DNA of 64,000 nucleotides from the NCBI GenBank assembly GCA_963277665.1, contig OY728152.1, positions 1,188,244,357-1,188,308,356 of the forward strand, given 5' to 3'. This stretch comes from Viscum album. Lineage: Eukaryota > Streptophyta > Magnoliopsida > Santalales > Viscaceae. The position numbers and the translations under genes were made by a program. Of this stretch, positions 21,537-34,430 are shown one piece after another (the stretch's first letter is position 1; each line of letters opens with the position of its first letter). A model generated the notes under the pieces. The model was not told the DNA's origin. It did not search any database and was given only the letters and a program-made list of their open reading frames with translations.

Positions 21537-22404
21537 AACCCATTCCTTCATTCCATTCATTAAAAATTCCTCCTAAATAAAGATATGGTATTTTTAACTC
21601 CCAAGGAGTCCTCTCAAGGTTCCATAAATACCCCCAAGGCCCCAACCTTCTAGTTTTTTAAGTTACTCTTCAAGGTAAGAGAACCATTCACCCTCTTCTT
21701 TTAGTCAAGCCTTATTTTAAGTTATGTCTTTTCTTTTCCATTTTCTTATATTGGGTTATGTTATTATGTATCCTTATTTCTATCTATTTTATTTAAAAAT
21801 TATTATAGAACCTTTCCCCTCTCATAAACTAAATTTATGAATTTTTAAGAGACGTTGTTAGGCTACCGAATTTTCGTAAGGGAATTCATAACTTCTCTTT
21901 TTTTTCTTTCAAATTATCTTTTGTGTGGTATGTGGGGAAAATTTCCATTCCATGTTATTATATTCATATTATTCTATAATTATACTGTATTATTAATATC
22001 TTATGAATTTTTGACCTTTGTCCTGTTTTTTTAATGTTTTCTAAAATCATGTTGCATAGTCGTTATGCCGTAGATATTTTGTCTCAAAATATCTCCCTTT
22101 TTATCAAGAAATTATTTTATTTTACTTATATGAATACCAAGACCTCTTTTATTTATAGGTGTATTTATCATGAAATAAAAATTATTTATTTTATTCTTTA
22201 ATGTTCATACATAATTCACTCTTTCCCTTTACGGGGATTATAAACGACATAATGATCATGTTTTTAAACACTTTTTAAAACTCCATGATTTTGATATAAA
22301 ACCCATTTATTTTATTCTCTTTGGGTTATTTATGAAATTTTTATTATGATATATGTGGCTCACATGAAAATAAATATATATTAAGGGTGATCTCTGATAG
22401 CACT

Positions 22405-22416
22405 CCAATACATTGG
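22405..22416 (+). repeat. LTR palindrome (CCAATACATTGG variant), E 5' LTR
   Basis: It is followed by GTAAAGAAATTCATCTCTAG and then AGAT, so a second palindrome ATCTCTAGAGAT lies just downstream. This two-palindrome layout matches element B in transcript sense. Confidence 0.7.
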
Positions 22417-22899
22417 GTAAAGAAATTCATCTCTAGAGATGAAAAGTTTTATGATACCTTGGTGAATAACCATGGTAATTTTTATGACACCTTTGGGATG
22501 AACCTTAGTGATATGCTTATGAATGTCTAAATTTAATGTTGTAGAAAAATTTTGATGTTATGATTCATGTTATTATTTCTATGATATGCTTCTTTATCAT
22601 TCTTTTACGATATTCCTCATGTTCTTATTGATATCACTCAAGTTCACATGTAAACTGTTTCACTTGTTTTCCATTACTAGGACTTATGCTCAATATTTTC
22701 TTTGATGAATGTATCTAGGTTATGAGATTCAGTAATTTTACATAGGATGTACTCTTCAATAATCCTTTCAAGAGTATGAAAATAATTTTATATGTTTTCA
22801 TGTATTATGTACCTTTTTTCCAAGACACTAGACTTTAATGATCCTCTGTTTGTAAAAAGAAATGAAAAGTTATGTAATAAAAAGGTGGGATTCCATAGT

Positions 22900-22911
22900 T
22901 GGAATCAAAGG
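22900..22911 (+). other. Primer-binding site of element E
   Basis: TGGAATCAAAGG directly follows the 5' LTR and matches the tRNA-Met primer sequence TGGTATCAGAGC at 9 of 12 positions. Confidence 0.7.
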
Positions 22912-23380
22912 GTAGTTTAGTTATTTGTGGAAATTATGATATGAGAACATTAGGAATAACTCTATAGAAAAGTTTAAATATAGGAAAACTTCCATTTATT
23001 TTTTTGAAATTCTAAGTAAGTGTTTTCCGAACAAATAAATCCATATCTAGATGCGAACAAGTGGATGTGGCTCTAACACAGATGTATGTAGGGGTAAAAC
23101 CCAAAAACACTGCTTTAAGCTAAACTTGAAGAGGAACGGATGCAAAATAATGGGTCTTTCTGTATTCCTAGTTTGACACTCCTAGGGGATATGTTTGGTT
23201 AATCACATGATTTTTATGAATCATTATGAAGGATTTATAGAGAAATGTAATTATTGCTAAAGAATAATATGTTTAAGCACAGTGTTTTAAGACATAAAAA
23301 CCCTTTATAGTAAAAATATTCATAAATGAAATAATATTATCTCTAAAGTCTTATTATTTTTGAAAATTGCAGGAAATAAG
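22912..23380 (+). other. Leader of element E, partly conserved with element G
   Basis: Non-coding. The stretch at about 23055-23190 (CACAGATGTATGTAGGGGTA and following) aligns with the complement of 63850-64000 in element G. A shared leader outside coding sequence suggests a packaging or dimerisation signal; this is inference. Confidence 0.6.
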
Positions 23381-24480
23381 GGGAACTGTGAAAATGGTGA
23401 CTGTAATGGACTATGCACTGAAGACCCTTCGATGGAAGACAAAATAGAAAATTTCATGAGAATGTTGAACCAAATGATACAAGTTATGGTAAATAACTTG
23501 AATCGGGTTGAGAGACTGATTTCACCGTGAAGAGAACAAATTTCTTTTGAGTGCTTTATGTGTTAAGGGCCACCAAAGTTTAGTGGATCTGTTGATCCAT
23601 TGATTGCTGAATAGTGGATCAGCTCTATCGAAAAGATATTTTCTTTGCTCCACTATTCAGAATAAGAGAAGGTCACCCTGGATGATTAACGCTTAATGGA
23701 AGAAGATGAGGAGTGGTGGGAATTGATTAAAAACATGAGGCCAAGATTTTAGATTGAATATATGGAGTGGGGAGAGTTCATAGGGGTCTTATTCAATATG
23801 TATTTCCCTCATTTGATGAGAACAAAAATGGAGAAGGAATTTCTTGAGCGAAAGCAGGAGAAGAATGAATCTATTGGAAGCTATGAGATGAAATTCACAA
23901 TACATTCCAGTTACACCTCAAGCTTTGTCATGGACCCTAATGGGAAGGTTTATAGATTGTTTGGTGGACTAAGACCTCATATTTGGAAGAATCTATCCAA
24001 CTGAGACTGTGATAGTTATGAGGAGATCATGTGAAGTGCTATGAAAGTCGAACTAGAGTTCAGTGAGACACAATGGTCTCATAAATCCAATGAAAAGAAG
24101 AGATCGATAGATCCAAGCTTATGGAGGATATTTTATTAGGAAAGAGGAGGCAAGAAAGTTCAACGTCCCATGTGTAGTGAATATTGGAAAAAACATTTAG
24201 GGAACTACCTGCTCGGGAGCGAGATGTGCTAAAAGTGTGGAAGAGATATCCATATCACTCGTAATTGTCTTAGTGTGGTGAAGCCTCAACTTTTAAATAC
24301 TAACGACAAAGGGAAGATGGTAAATTCCCTACCAAAAGTCCAATTCTATAACTGTGGAAAACTTGGGAACTTTTCCAATCACTGTCCAAATCTAAGGGAA
24401 GTAGAGGTGAATCACCATCATCCATAGAAAAGGCCAAGGGAACAAGGTTGTACTTTTTCTATCACTACGGATGAAGTTGA
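23381..24480 (+). pseudogene. gag: gag of element E (broken)
   Basis: The structural protein of the virus-like particle, which binds the RNA. The frame begins near GNCENGDCNG and follows element G's gag, with no intact start. The capsid part is seen at about 23570-24003: PPKFSGSVDPLIAE, EEWWELIKNM, then a long helical stretch ending RLFGGLRPHIWKNLS. The nucleocapsid part at about 24170-24400 has decayed knuckles (CSEYWKKHLGN, KCGRDIHITRNC, YNCGKLGNFSNHC); the last still has its Cys/His set. At least eight in-frame stops interrupt it. The longest open piece is 23762-24004. Confidence 0.8.
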
Positions 24481-27400
24481 AGCACCAAATGATGTGGTGG
24501 AAGGTACTTTTGTTATTCTCTCAAAGATATCAAGTACTTTTTTTGATTATGTTTCTACAGATTCCTTTATTTCCTCCATTTTTGCAAAGAATTTAGAATC
24601 AAACCTTGAGTTTCTAAAAGTAGATTTAATAGTCAAGACTCCTGGTGGGATTATCCAAGCATCGTTAGTGTTTAAAAAATCTAGTATTTACTTTAGTGAG
24701 AATAATATTATCATAAATCTAGTAGTCACTCCCATGATGGAATTTGACATTATACTGGGGATGGACTGACTCTCAAAGTATAATGCTAAGATCAAATTTA
24801 GAAGCAAGGAAATATCAGTAGTCTTGAATGGAAAACCTATAGTTATATTTCAGGAGAGATATCTAAACCTGATATTTTTCTAGAAGAAACTCTTATATCC
24901 TTCTTTATAGAGTTTATTGGTGAAGTAAAAATAGTAAATGACAATATAATGATATAAAATTTCCCCATAGTCTTGGAATACATTGACGTATTTCCTGAGG
25001 AGTTACCTAGAACTCCCCCAGAAAGAGAGGTAGATTTCTCCATTAACTCATACTAGGATCTCGTCCGATATCAAAGACCCCATATAGGATGAAAAATATG
25101 GATATGGAGGAATTAAAGAAGAAAATCCAAGATCTTTTGTTGAAGGGGTTTATCTGACCAAGTGTGTCTCATTGGGGAGAACCTATTCTCTTTGTGAAGA
25201 AATATGTTGGATTAATTTAGATATGCATTGATAATAGAGAACTAAATGGGATCACAGTGAAGAAAAAAAACCTTTTTCCAAGAATTGATGACTTATTTGA
25301 CCAAATTCACAGGGATAAATTCTCCTCCAAGATTGATCTTTGATCTGGTTATCATAAATTGAGGGTGAAGAAGGAAGATATTCCAAAAAATTCCATCTGA
25401 TCAAGATATGGGCATTATGAGTTTGTTTTTATGCCTTTCGGATTAACTAATGCACTGACTATTTTTATGGATTTGATGAATATAGGCTTTAAGGACTACC
25501 TTGATAACTTTTTGGTAGTTTTTATTGATGATATTCTGATATATTCCAAAATTCACAAAGATCATGAGGATCATCTAGGGGTTATTTTTCAAACTCCATG
25601 GGAGAGGATTTTTGGAAAATTCAAAAAATGTGAATTTTGGTTACAACAAGTTTATTTCTTAGGGAGCATTGTAAAAAATAAAGTCATCACAGTTGACCCT
25701 GCAAAGACAAAGGTTATAGAGAAGTGGCCTCATCATACAAAAATAACTGAGATTCATAGTTTCCTTGGATTAGTGGGATATTATAGGAGGTTTGTGAAAT
25801 ACTTTTCATGAATTTCTAATCCATTAACCAAGTAAACTCAAAAAGGGGTCAAGTTCATATTGAAAAAAGAGTGTGAGGAAAGTTTCCAAGAGTTGAATAA
25901 GATATTAGTTACTACACCCAAGATAAATATACACTCAAGTGGAGAAGGATTTGTTATTTTTAGTGACACATCTCTGAAAGGGATTGGGTGCGTCCTCATG
26001 AAAAATGACAGAGTCATTGCTTATGCATCTCGACAGTTGAAGACTCATGAGCAGAACTATCCTACACATGATCTTGAGCTAGCTATTCTTTTTTTTTGCT
26101 CTGAATATATGGAGGCACTATATTTATGGGGAGAAATGTGATATATACACAGACCATCAATGTTTGAAGTTTATTTTCACAAAGAAGTTATTGAACATGA
26201 GATAGAAGAGATGGTTGGAACTTCTTCAAGACTATGACTATTCAATTCATTATCATCCTGAAAGAACAAATAAAGTTATTGATGCATTAAGTAAGAAGGG
26301 ACCTATTGTTCTGGAAATGATGAGGATTCAAAGAGATCCTTTGATTAGGGACCTAGTAAAGTTGTACATGGGAATTATAAGGAAAGCAACATCATTACCC
26401 CTAACCCAAATTATTTCTCAACCATCATTACAAGATAAGATCAAGAAATCTCAAAACAAATATCCTTTTTTATAGAAGAAGTTTGAGGTTTTGAAGTATG
26501 AGAAGTTTCCTATGTTCAATATTGATCAAGAAGGTGTACTAGAATTTCGTACAAGACTATGTGTTCTATCTATTCTAGAAATAAAGAAGGAGATGATGGA
26601 TGAAGCTCATAGCTCCACTTTTTATATACATCCTAAAATCATGAAAATGTATAGGGACCTTTGTGATCATTATTGGTAGGATAATATGAAATTTGAGATT
26701 ATTGACTATAGTACAAGGTGCCTGGTATGTCATTAAGTGAAGGAAGAACGAAAAATTCCTAAAGGGGTATTACAACCACTACCCACACCATCATAGAAGT
26801 GGGACAATATCACTATGGTCTTTGTCACTGGTCTCCTAAGAACTTCCAAAGGAAACAATGTGATGTGGGTTATAGTGGACTATCTCACAAAGACTTCCCA
26901 TTTTATCTCTATTCGCGAAGATTTCTCCCTTTATTAGATTTCTAAAATTTACGTAAAGGAAGTGGTAAGGATGCATGAAGTTACACTTTATATCATATTT
27001 GATCATGATCCAGGGTTCACATCAAAATTCTAGAGAAGTCTTCAACATGATATGACTACCAAATTGAATTTCAGTATGACCTATCACCCCCAAACTAATG
27101 AAAAATCTGAAAACAATATTAAAACACTCGAGGACATGCTGAGAACATGTTTAATGGAATTTAATGGTGGATGGGATCAAAATCTACCATTAGTTGAGTT
27201 CTCTTACAAAAATAGTTTCCAATCGAGCATTAAAATGGAACCCTATTAAGCTCTATATGGGGAGAAATGTGGAACTTATTCTTTTTGGGATGAAGTTGGT
27301 GAGAGAAAGATTCTTGTGTCTGATCTTGTACAAGATATGACAAAAAAGGTTCATTCCATCTAGCAACACATTAATTCTTCTTAGAGTCAGAAAAAGAGCT

Positions 27401-27868
27401 ATGATGACCACCATATAAGGTACTTGTAGTTTGATGTGGCTGAAAAATTCTTTCTTCGAATTTCACCTTGGAAGAGAGTCATCAGGTTTGGGAAGAAATG
27501 GAAGATCAACCCTAGGTACATTAGACCATATGAAATCCTTGATAATGTAGGAGTAATGGATTATCATCTTGCACTTCCTCCAAATCTAGCACATGTTCAT
27601 GATGTATTCCACATATCCCTATTGAGTAAGTATATACATGACCCTTCATGTGTACTAAATCTCGAGGTGGTACAACTAGAACATGACCACTCTTATGAGG
27701 AGAAGCCAGTGGAGATCTTGGATCGTAGAGACAAGGTTCTACACAAAAATACTACCCTCCTTGTTAAGGTGTTGTGGAGGAACCAAAAGTGTAAATAAAC
27801 CACATGGGAACTAGAGGAGTCTATGAGGAAGAATTACCCACACCTTTTCTCTTCTGAGGGTACAAGTT
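24481..27868 (+). pseudogene. pol: pol of element E (PR-RT-RNase H-IN, broken)
   Basis: Copies RNA to DNA and integrates it. The protease (24494-24769) has lost its D-S/T-G site (VSTDSFISS) but keeps EFDIILGMD. The reverse transcriptase (about 25056-25811) shows SSKIDL, MPFGLTNA and the catalytic VFIDDILIYS, then GLVGYYRRF. RNase H (25860-26290) shows [13 protein letters not shown] and THDLELA, with a frame break near 26135. The integrase (26300-27250) shows WDNITMVFV, where the first catalytic Asp of MDF is Val, then DHDPGFTS and TYHPQTNEKSE. A C-terminal GPY/F-like part (27436-27800) has RPYEILDNVG and HDVFHISLL. Stops and frame breaks occur throughout, so no full-length product is possible. 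The domain order (integrase last) places it in Ty3/gypsy. Confidence 0.9.
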
Positions 27869-27890
27869 GAAATTTCGAGAATGAAATTTC

Positions 27891-27905
27891 TTAAGGGGGG
27901 AAGAA
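27891..27905 (+). other. Polypurine tract of element E
   Basis: TTAAGGGGGGAAGAA directly before the TGTAACG start of the 3' LTR. Confidence 0.9.
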
Positions 27906-28145
27906 TGTAACGACCCGAACATTTGAATAATATTTGTTTCTTGAATTTGTGTGTTATTTTATTTTATACACAACAAAACTATATCCTTTTATTAATGAAG
28001 TGAGTATAATTAAAATGAGACCATTGGGTTTCAAATTTTATATGACCATTGATCAATATGACTATTGGAACCTATATTTGTAACATTTTTATTATTGTTT
28101 ATAAATACAATTGATCATGGTTAATTAATACAGAAAGAATACTAT

Positions 28146-28415
28146 ATGGTCTCATCTAGTATACTCGGTCTATTTGAAGCCCATCTATCAAAGCCTTGGA
28201 ATGAGGTAGCATCACTGGGCTTTGATCTAGACCAAGACAAAGCTGAGCTTCAACATAGTAAACATGAACATAATTGCCTTCAAGAGATGTTTAAGCTGAT
28301 ATAAATCACTACTAGGGTAATGTTGTTCAAGCTGCCCCAAGATACTATCACCATTGCACACCTAACTCTTAGGTCCTATGCAAGTGTTATAAGGGGCTAT
28401 GTAACGAGGCTGTAG
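28146..28415 (+). pseudogene. Counterpart of the 89-codon LTR frame, one stop
   Basis: The same start, length and end codon as 20278-20547, without any indel over 90 codons. TAA at 28302-28304 interrupts it, so translation would end after 52 codons. The ends are most alike (FEAHLSKPWNEVAS; ITIAHLTLRSY). Confidence 0.4.
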
Positions 28416-29378
28416 TTACTTTGTGTAATCCTTTTATATAAATAAAATTGTTATTGCTTAGTATGGTAAAATTTTTGGAATTTCAAATGTAAAAATAAAT
28501 ATAGGATGAATTTTTAGAAGTTTCATATTATTGATGAATATTAAAAAAAGATTATTTTAGAATATTTTTTATACATTAAATAAATAATAATGTGAAATGA
28601 TTTAAAAAAAACAGACATATACAGTTGTGATCAATAAGAAATTTAGAGTATGATAAGGCAAACATTATTTTTATGAATAGTAACATACCCTTATGAATAC
28701 TAACATACCATTATGAATATTAATGAATAGTAAATCAACCAAAAAAATAGAAACTCCACCCATAAATGTATAAATACAATTTAGACATCTTATAAGTGAA
28801 AAAAATGATCATAGTGAAAGTATTGGTATTTTTTATGTCATAAATATTTTAATTACAATTTTATTATTAATTTAAAATAAAAATTTATTTTCATAATATT
28901 TAATCATAAATTTTTTAATTTATTGTCTTATGGTTAAAAGATAATTTTGTGGGACCTTGATTAATTTCTCAAGGTGTTATAAAACGAGTTATAGTTTTAA
29001 AGTTTTTTTTGGAATAAATTATGATATATGTAAAAATTAAATTTAAAATATTTATAAAATAATTATCAAAAAATGGATTTTATTTTTTAATTATACACAT
29101 CAAAAAATGGGTTGGGTGATTTTTTGGGATTTTTCTAAAATACTTGATTTTTTCATGAATAGTAAAAATACAGTTTTGAGTTTTTGGTATGTTTAATGAC
29201 ATCATTAATGATGTAATAAGGATGTAATAATTCTGGACTACTTGTGTATAGTAAAATATGTTATGAGGTGTCCCATGTGGCCAATACCATGAGATAATAA
29301 CCTTGGAAAGCCCATGGTTTTTCAAATACCACTAACGAGGTGTCCCTTGGAAATTAATAAAATATTCCCTCACTTTTT

Positions 29379-29389
29379 CTATAAATACC
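29379..29389 (+). promoter_or_regulatory. TATA box, element E 3' LTR
   Basis: CTATAAATACC, identical to 21526-21536. If active it would drive transcription rightwards into D's LTR. Confidence 0.55.
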
Positions 29390-30254
29390 AATGCATTCCT
29401 TAATTCAGTTCATTCCAAATTCCTCCTCAACAAATATCTGGTATTTTTACCTCCCATGTATTCCTCCCAAGGTGCCCTAAATCCCCCCAAGGTCCCAACT
29501 TTCGAGTTTTTGAAGCTACTCTTTAGGGTAAGGGAACCTTTCACCCTCCTTTTTAGTCAAGCCTTATTTTAAGTTATGTCTTTTCATTTCCATTTTATTA
29601 TGTTGGGGTATTTTATTATGTATCATTATTTCTACCCATTTTATTTTCAAATTATGAAAGATCCTTTCCCCTCTCATCAACTGAATTTCTTAATTTTTAA
29701 CCGACACCGTTAGGTTGTCGAATTTTCATAAGGGGATTAATAACTTCTCTTTTTTTTCTTTCAAATTATATTTTGTGTGGTAGTTGTTGAAAATTTCCAT
29801 TCCATATTATTATATTAATATTATTCTTTCCTTATACTGTATTATTACTCTCTTATGAATGAGTAACCTCTATACTATTTTTTTAATGTTTTCTAAAATC
29901 ATGTTCCATAGTTGTTATGCAGTAGAAACGACATCTCAAAATATCTTTTTTATCAAAAAATTATTTTATTTTCCTTGTATGAATACCCAAAAAAATTTAA
30001 ATTATAGGGGTATTTGTCATGACAAAAAAATGATTTATTTTATTCTGTAATTGTCATACATAATTCCCTCTTTCCATTTCCGTGGGTTATAAATGACATA
30101 ATGATGATGTTTTTAAGCACTTTTTAAAATGCCATGATTTTGATATAAAACCATTTTCTTTTACTCACTTTAGGTTATTTATGAAATTTTTGATTATAAT
30201 ATATGTGGATCACATGAAAATAAATACATATTAAGGGTGCACCCTAATAGCGAT

Positions 30255-30266
30255 TCAATGCATTGG
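30255..30266 (+). repeat. LTR palindrome region, element E 3' LTR
   Basis: TCAATGCATTGG followed by GTAACGAAATCAATCTCTAG: the same site as 22405-22416 with different substitutions. Confidence 0.65.
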
Positions 30267-30748
30267 GTAACGAAATCAATCTCTAGAGATGACAAGTTTT
30301 ATGATACCTTGGTTAATAACCCAGGTAGTTTTTATGAAACATTAGGGATGGACCTTGGGGATATACTTATAAATGTATAAAATGAATTTTTTAGCCTAAT
30401 TTTAAAGTTATTATTCAAGTTATTATTTCTATGATATGATTATTTATCATTCCATTATGATATTCCTCATGTTCTTATTGATATCTCTCAAGTTCATATG
30501 TAAACTATTTTACTTTTTTTCCATTACTGGGCCTTCTGTACACCCTTTACATTGATGTATGTCTCTAAGTTATGAGATGTAGTAATTTTACAATGGTTAG
30601 ACTTTTCAAGAAGCATTTAAAGAGGATTAAAATAATTTTATATGTTTTAATGTATTATGTACCTTTTTTCCAAGACACTAGACTTTAAAGATCCTCTGTT
30701 TGTAAAATGATATGAAAAGTTATGTCATAAAAGGAGGGATTCCATAGT

Positions 30749-31280
30749 TACACTACACTGTGAAATGTAAAAAGGAAATAAAACAAACTTCATTATGTTT
30801 ATTTTATTCTCCTTTAAAAATTCCTAAAATTAACTTTTACCCTCGACCTGTGCTAATTGGGGTTAGCCTCTACATAAAGAAAGAATATCCTCACGATATC
30901 AATGGTACTCTTAGATTTCCAATATGAGTTACTGTTAATGAGTTATAAGGATTTGAAAAATAAAATAATTTTATTTATGGTTATGCCATTTTCAGGTTTT
31001 TTCACTAGAGACCGGCACCTACTAAAGTAAAGTCGCACCTAGGGTAAAACCGCCATCCAAAATACAATGGTTCCCTCAGATTTTTTATATGGGAACCTAT
31101 TTAATATCTATTCCAATTTTTTTAGGAAACCTGCTCACCCATGCTATTTAAAAAATTAACAAAAGTTCAAACATTTATTTTGGGCTCACGAGGCCTTGGA
31201 ATCACATGCCATCTCAGATTATGGTCTCGAAATAATCTCATATAACTAAAAAAATTACATGGAAATTATAGGATATTACA
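30749..31280 (-). repeat. Element D 3' LTR, part 2
   Basis: Resumes D's LTR after element E and aligns with about 37525-38076 (AAATGTAAAAAGGAAATAAA near its start). It ends GGATATTACA at 31280, next to D's polypurine tract. Confidence 0.85.
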
Positions 31281-31297
31281 TTCTCCCCACCTTAGGG
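31281..31297 (-). other. Polypurine tract of element D
   Basis: On the minus strand CCCTAAGGTGGGGAGAA sits against the TGTAATATCC start of the LTR, which fixes D's orientation. Confidence 0.85.
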
Positions 31298-34200
31298 CTT
31301 TACGTCCTCAAAATCCCAAAAAATGGATAAACAAACAAAAGGTGAGAGTACCCAGCACGAATTTGAGCCTCCCGCTCGCATGTTCTTCTCTTAAGATCCC
31401 CGTGCTTCCTGCAGACATGTGATAAGGGAAAAGATCATACACAAAGGATCCCCAATATTTATTTGGCACTCAACCCAAGACAATCCAACGTCGATTTCTA
31501 GCATGCCCCAGATTTCGACGTGCAAGGAATATGCATGAATCTCCTCATCTGTGACACATGGAAGACGATGTGTACTTGGTCCCACTATGAGGTAGAGTCA
31601 AATAGTATGATACCTTACCAAATCTACACAGTACCTTAAATAGATACTATTAACCTTGGAGATAGCTTTCCACCCTATAAAAAATCACCATCGCTATCGT
31701 CGAGGTGAGACCCAAAGGAAGAAACTATCTCCTTCCTCAAACTCCAAATGTCTCCGCCGTTTGCCAACACAAAATTTCATAAAACTCTATGTATACTTGA
31801 TATGCTTCTATATGACCTAAATATTCTCTACAAACAACTCCTACAATACCTTCCACAACTAGGATGTAAAATGAGCATCGCAATCTGAAACAATTATCGA
31901 TGAAACTCCACAGAGTTGAACTATCTCCTGCACGTAGGGTAATCCCAATTCCTCTAATAAACTCTTCTTCTGGGTATTTAGGAAGTGGGATGACTCGGTG
32001 AGTCAGTTAACAATCACCCTAATGGTATCGTGAGTCCTGGATGTACATGGTAAATCCGTTACAAAGTCTTCCAACATCCCATCCCACTTCCTTATAGGTA
32101 CCCCAAGAAAGATAAGTAACAACCCAAAAAACTGATCCAAACAAGCGTTCAACTTTTTATCTCAACAGGTAATCCTAGCTTCAACCCGTTCCATCATCCC
32201 TGGTTTCTACCATAACACCCACATGCATACCCTGATGCATCTCTCCACTTTATTTATCCACTGCTACAACTGTGTATCCTCTAAAAAGAACAACGTGCTT
32301 CCCACATTCTGAATGTCCATCAGGGTTATTCCCTATTTAAAACTAAGAACATATTGACTCACAGTCGGTTTCACCAAGTTGTGCCTCCCTGACTCATTTA
32401 AGAGTGGATGGGTAACAACCAATGATTGGAGATAAGTATCCACATCCCAATCCATGATGGATAATAGAAATGAGGCCAACCACTCTGATGCCTTACTTAG
32501 TAACTGCTAACTAGATTCCTACTAGGAGTATCTGATTCTACATCCCTCATTAATTAGTTAACTGCAACTCCAGCCTCTAAGATGGCCTATCCCATAAAAA
32601 GGGAACTTCTGAATCCAAGAAATACATTTCAAGAGATTTTTGTGTAGCTGGTGCTCCCAAAGTGTATCTAGGACCATCCTTAAGTGTCTCGCGTGCTCCC
32701 CCTTAGACACCAAGTACACTAATATTTCATCAAAAAAGATCACCAGGGAATTCCAAAGGTAAAAAATTGGATCTTACTAATCCCTTCCTTTGGAAGTCCC
32801 CCATCTTCACCCATATCTCTTAGAAATCTTTGGGAGCCATCCGATATACTAGCATAAAAATCAGTGTCACCTCGGGGTGTAGACCAATGCAGATGTCTAA
32901 CTCTCGGTGAATAGGTAAACCTATAACATATTCAAAGAAGACATACTTATATACTTACACCACTAAGAAACATGAGGACTCATAACATCCACTGTACTAA
33001 GGGTTGGACTAGACAACTGGATAGAAATCGACTACACTCTCCTCTATTTGATTACATCAAGAGTAGAAATGATTTACCCTTTGCAGATAAATGGAAATCT
33101 AGTTCCATCACTGTGGATGACCCATATCCTTTTCCTAAAACAATCAATCTGAGTATGAACCGAGGATTTAGTCCATACCGATAATGATATCGTAAGGATT
33201 TGATGACACTACCAAGAGATCCCAACCAAAACTATCACCTCTAAGAGTCATGTCACACTATTGTCACCAGTGTGTGGTCATTGAGTCTCCTACAGTAGGA
33301 GTCTCTAAATGTGAGGATCGAGTCAAAGGTTTAACTAGAACCTCTATGTATCAAATAAGAAAATTGGTAGGAAAGGAAATCACTAGAACATGTTTTTATC
33401 AATACTGAAGCTAAAGTAGAAAGACATAGATCATACCTTGAATCATCCTTGGAGTCCTAGGGTCATAAGACTTGATAGACTGTAACTGTCTCCTCCCCTT
33501 CCCTCTAGGTCTTGGAGTTTGGTATGGACCACCTGGAGTTGGTGGTGGTAACACGTCAAAATGTCATCCACCCCTTACTGCTTCCCCAACTCTCTTGGCA
33601 CATCTGCTGCCCGAAAGATCTTCTTGATCTTGTCACTACCACTTCCTTGGTGGTTTATCAACCACCTCTCTAATTTCAGCATGAATAATAGGACAATATC
33701 ACGTGAGATGACCCCTTTTTCTACAATCATAGCAAATCATTTTCTTCTGGGAACTAGCACAACTATATAACTTCTGATGAAACCTTTGGTTATGATGATT
33801 AAGTTGCACACATACTATCAGTAGGTCCTTCTAACCCTACTTCCCTAGTGATCATTTCCTTTAAAGCCTATGATACACATTCGAACCCTATGATTTATCA
33901 TCCACCACCAAAAGAGCCATCCACGACTCAGTTTGGCAGGCTGCATCCACTCGAACCATTGTAGGTGGGTCTACTAACTGATCATCAGGAGAAACGATCA
34001 CCTTCTGACCATCTTAAAGAAAAATTACTTTGTGACTAGCTCCCATCAGGGAGGCCCCATCGAGCATCAATCCAAACTCCTGATCCCATTTCAGAAACAT
34101 CACTGGATGGCATCGTGAACACGTCCTGAGGAGAACAATATGTATCATGGTTAAAAGAGTATACATGGTGAGATGACTCAAGAAGGACATGGAAAACAAA

Positions 34201-34430
34201 AACCATTACTATATGATTCAAGTAACTTTATTTCCTTACAACCAATGTTTTCATGTACAGAGTCAGAAAACTAGTTCATAGAGTCCTGGTGTAGGGATAT
34301 GTTGACAGCCACACCAAAACTAGAGTCCCTGGCCTGAAATTTGAACTCAAAACACTTAACACTATTGCCCCAAACCAATCTCACAGACTCATGGTCCTAA
34401 TGTGGAATCGAATAACCTTTTATAGCACTC
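31298..34430 (-). pseudogene. pol: gag-pol remnant of element D
   Basis: Read on the minus strand, a decayed and deleted gypsy polyprotein. In order: a nucleocapsid knuckle CYDCRKRGHL, interrupted by a stop, at about 33735-33696; a protease flap-type motif YDIIIGMD near 33200-33165; reverse transcriptase palm MIFFDEILVYLVSKGEHARH at 32743, where the catalytic Asp pair has become D-E; integrase core at about 32130-31850 with KWDGMLEDFVTDL, LTESSHF and SSIIVSDCDAHFTS; and a C-terminal remnant FEEGDSFFLWVSPRR near 31740-31700. The RNase H is absent or unrecognisable. Stops and frame changes are frequent. The element is inactive and the assignment to Ty3/gypsy follows from the integrase placed after the reverse transcriptase. 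Confidence 0.8.

Larger units (their letters stand above)
20038..22898 (+). repeat. Element E 5' LTR
   Basis: About 2.86 kb. It starts AGTAACGACCTGAAC where the 3' LTR has TGTAACGACCCGAAC, so the terminal T has changed. The right edge is set within 2-3 bases by where it stops matching the 3' LTR (after GATTCCATAGTT) and by the primer site. It contains a TATA motif (21526-21536), the LTR palindrome (22405-22416) and an unusual 89-codon open frame (20278-20547). Confidence 0.88.
20038..30748 (+). mobile_element. Element E: Ty3/gypsy element inserted in D's LTR
   Basis: Innermost layer of the nest, read on the plus strand: 5' LTR 20038 to about 22898, primer site near 22900, leader, gag, pol, polypurine tract 27891-27905 and 3' LTR 27906 to about 30748. 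The sequence on each side of E is continuous with the matching place in D's other LTR (near 37525), which proves insertion. No clean 5-bp duplication is left. LTRs are clearly related but with many substitutions and indels. Every coding domain is recognisable and all are broken, so E cannot move by its own proteins. Confidence 0.9.
27906..30748 (+). repeat. Element E 3' LTR
   Basis: About 2.84 kb, TGTAACGACCCGAAC at the left. The right edge is within 2-3 bases. It aligns with 20038-22898 and holds the counterpart of the LTR-borne frame (28146-28415), the TATA motif (29379-29389) and the palindrome region (30255-30266, TCAATGCATTGG). Confidence 0.9.
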
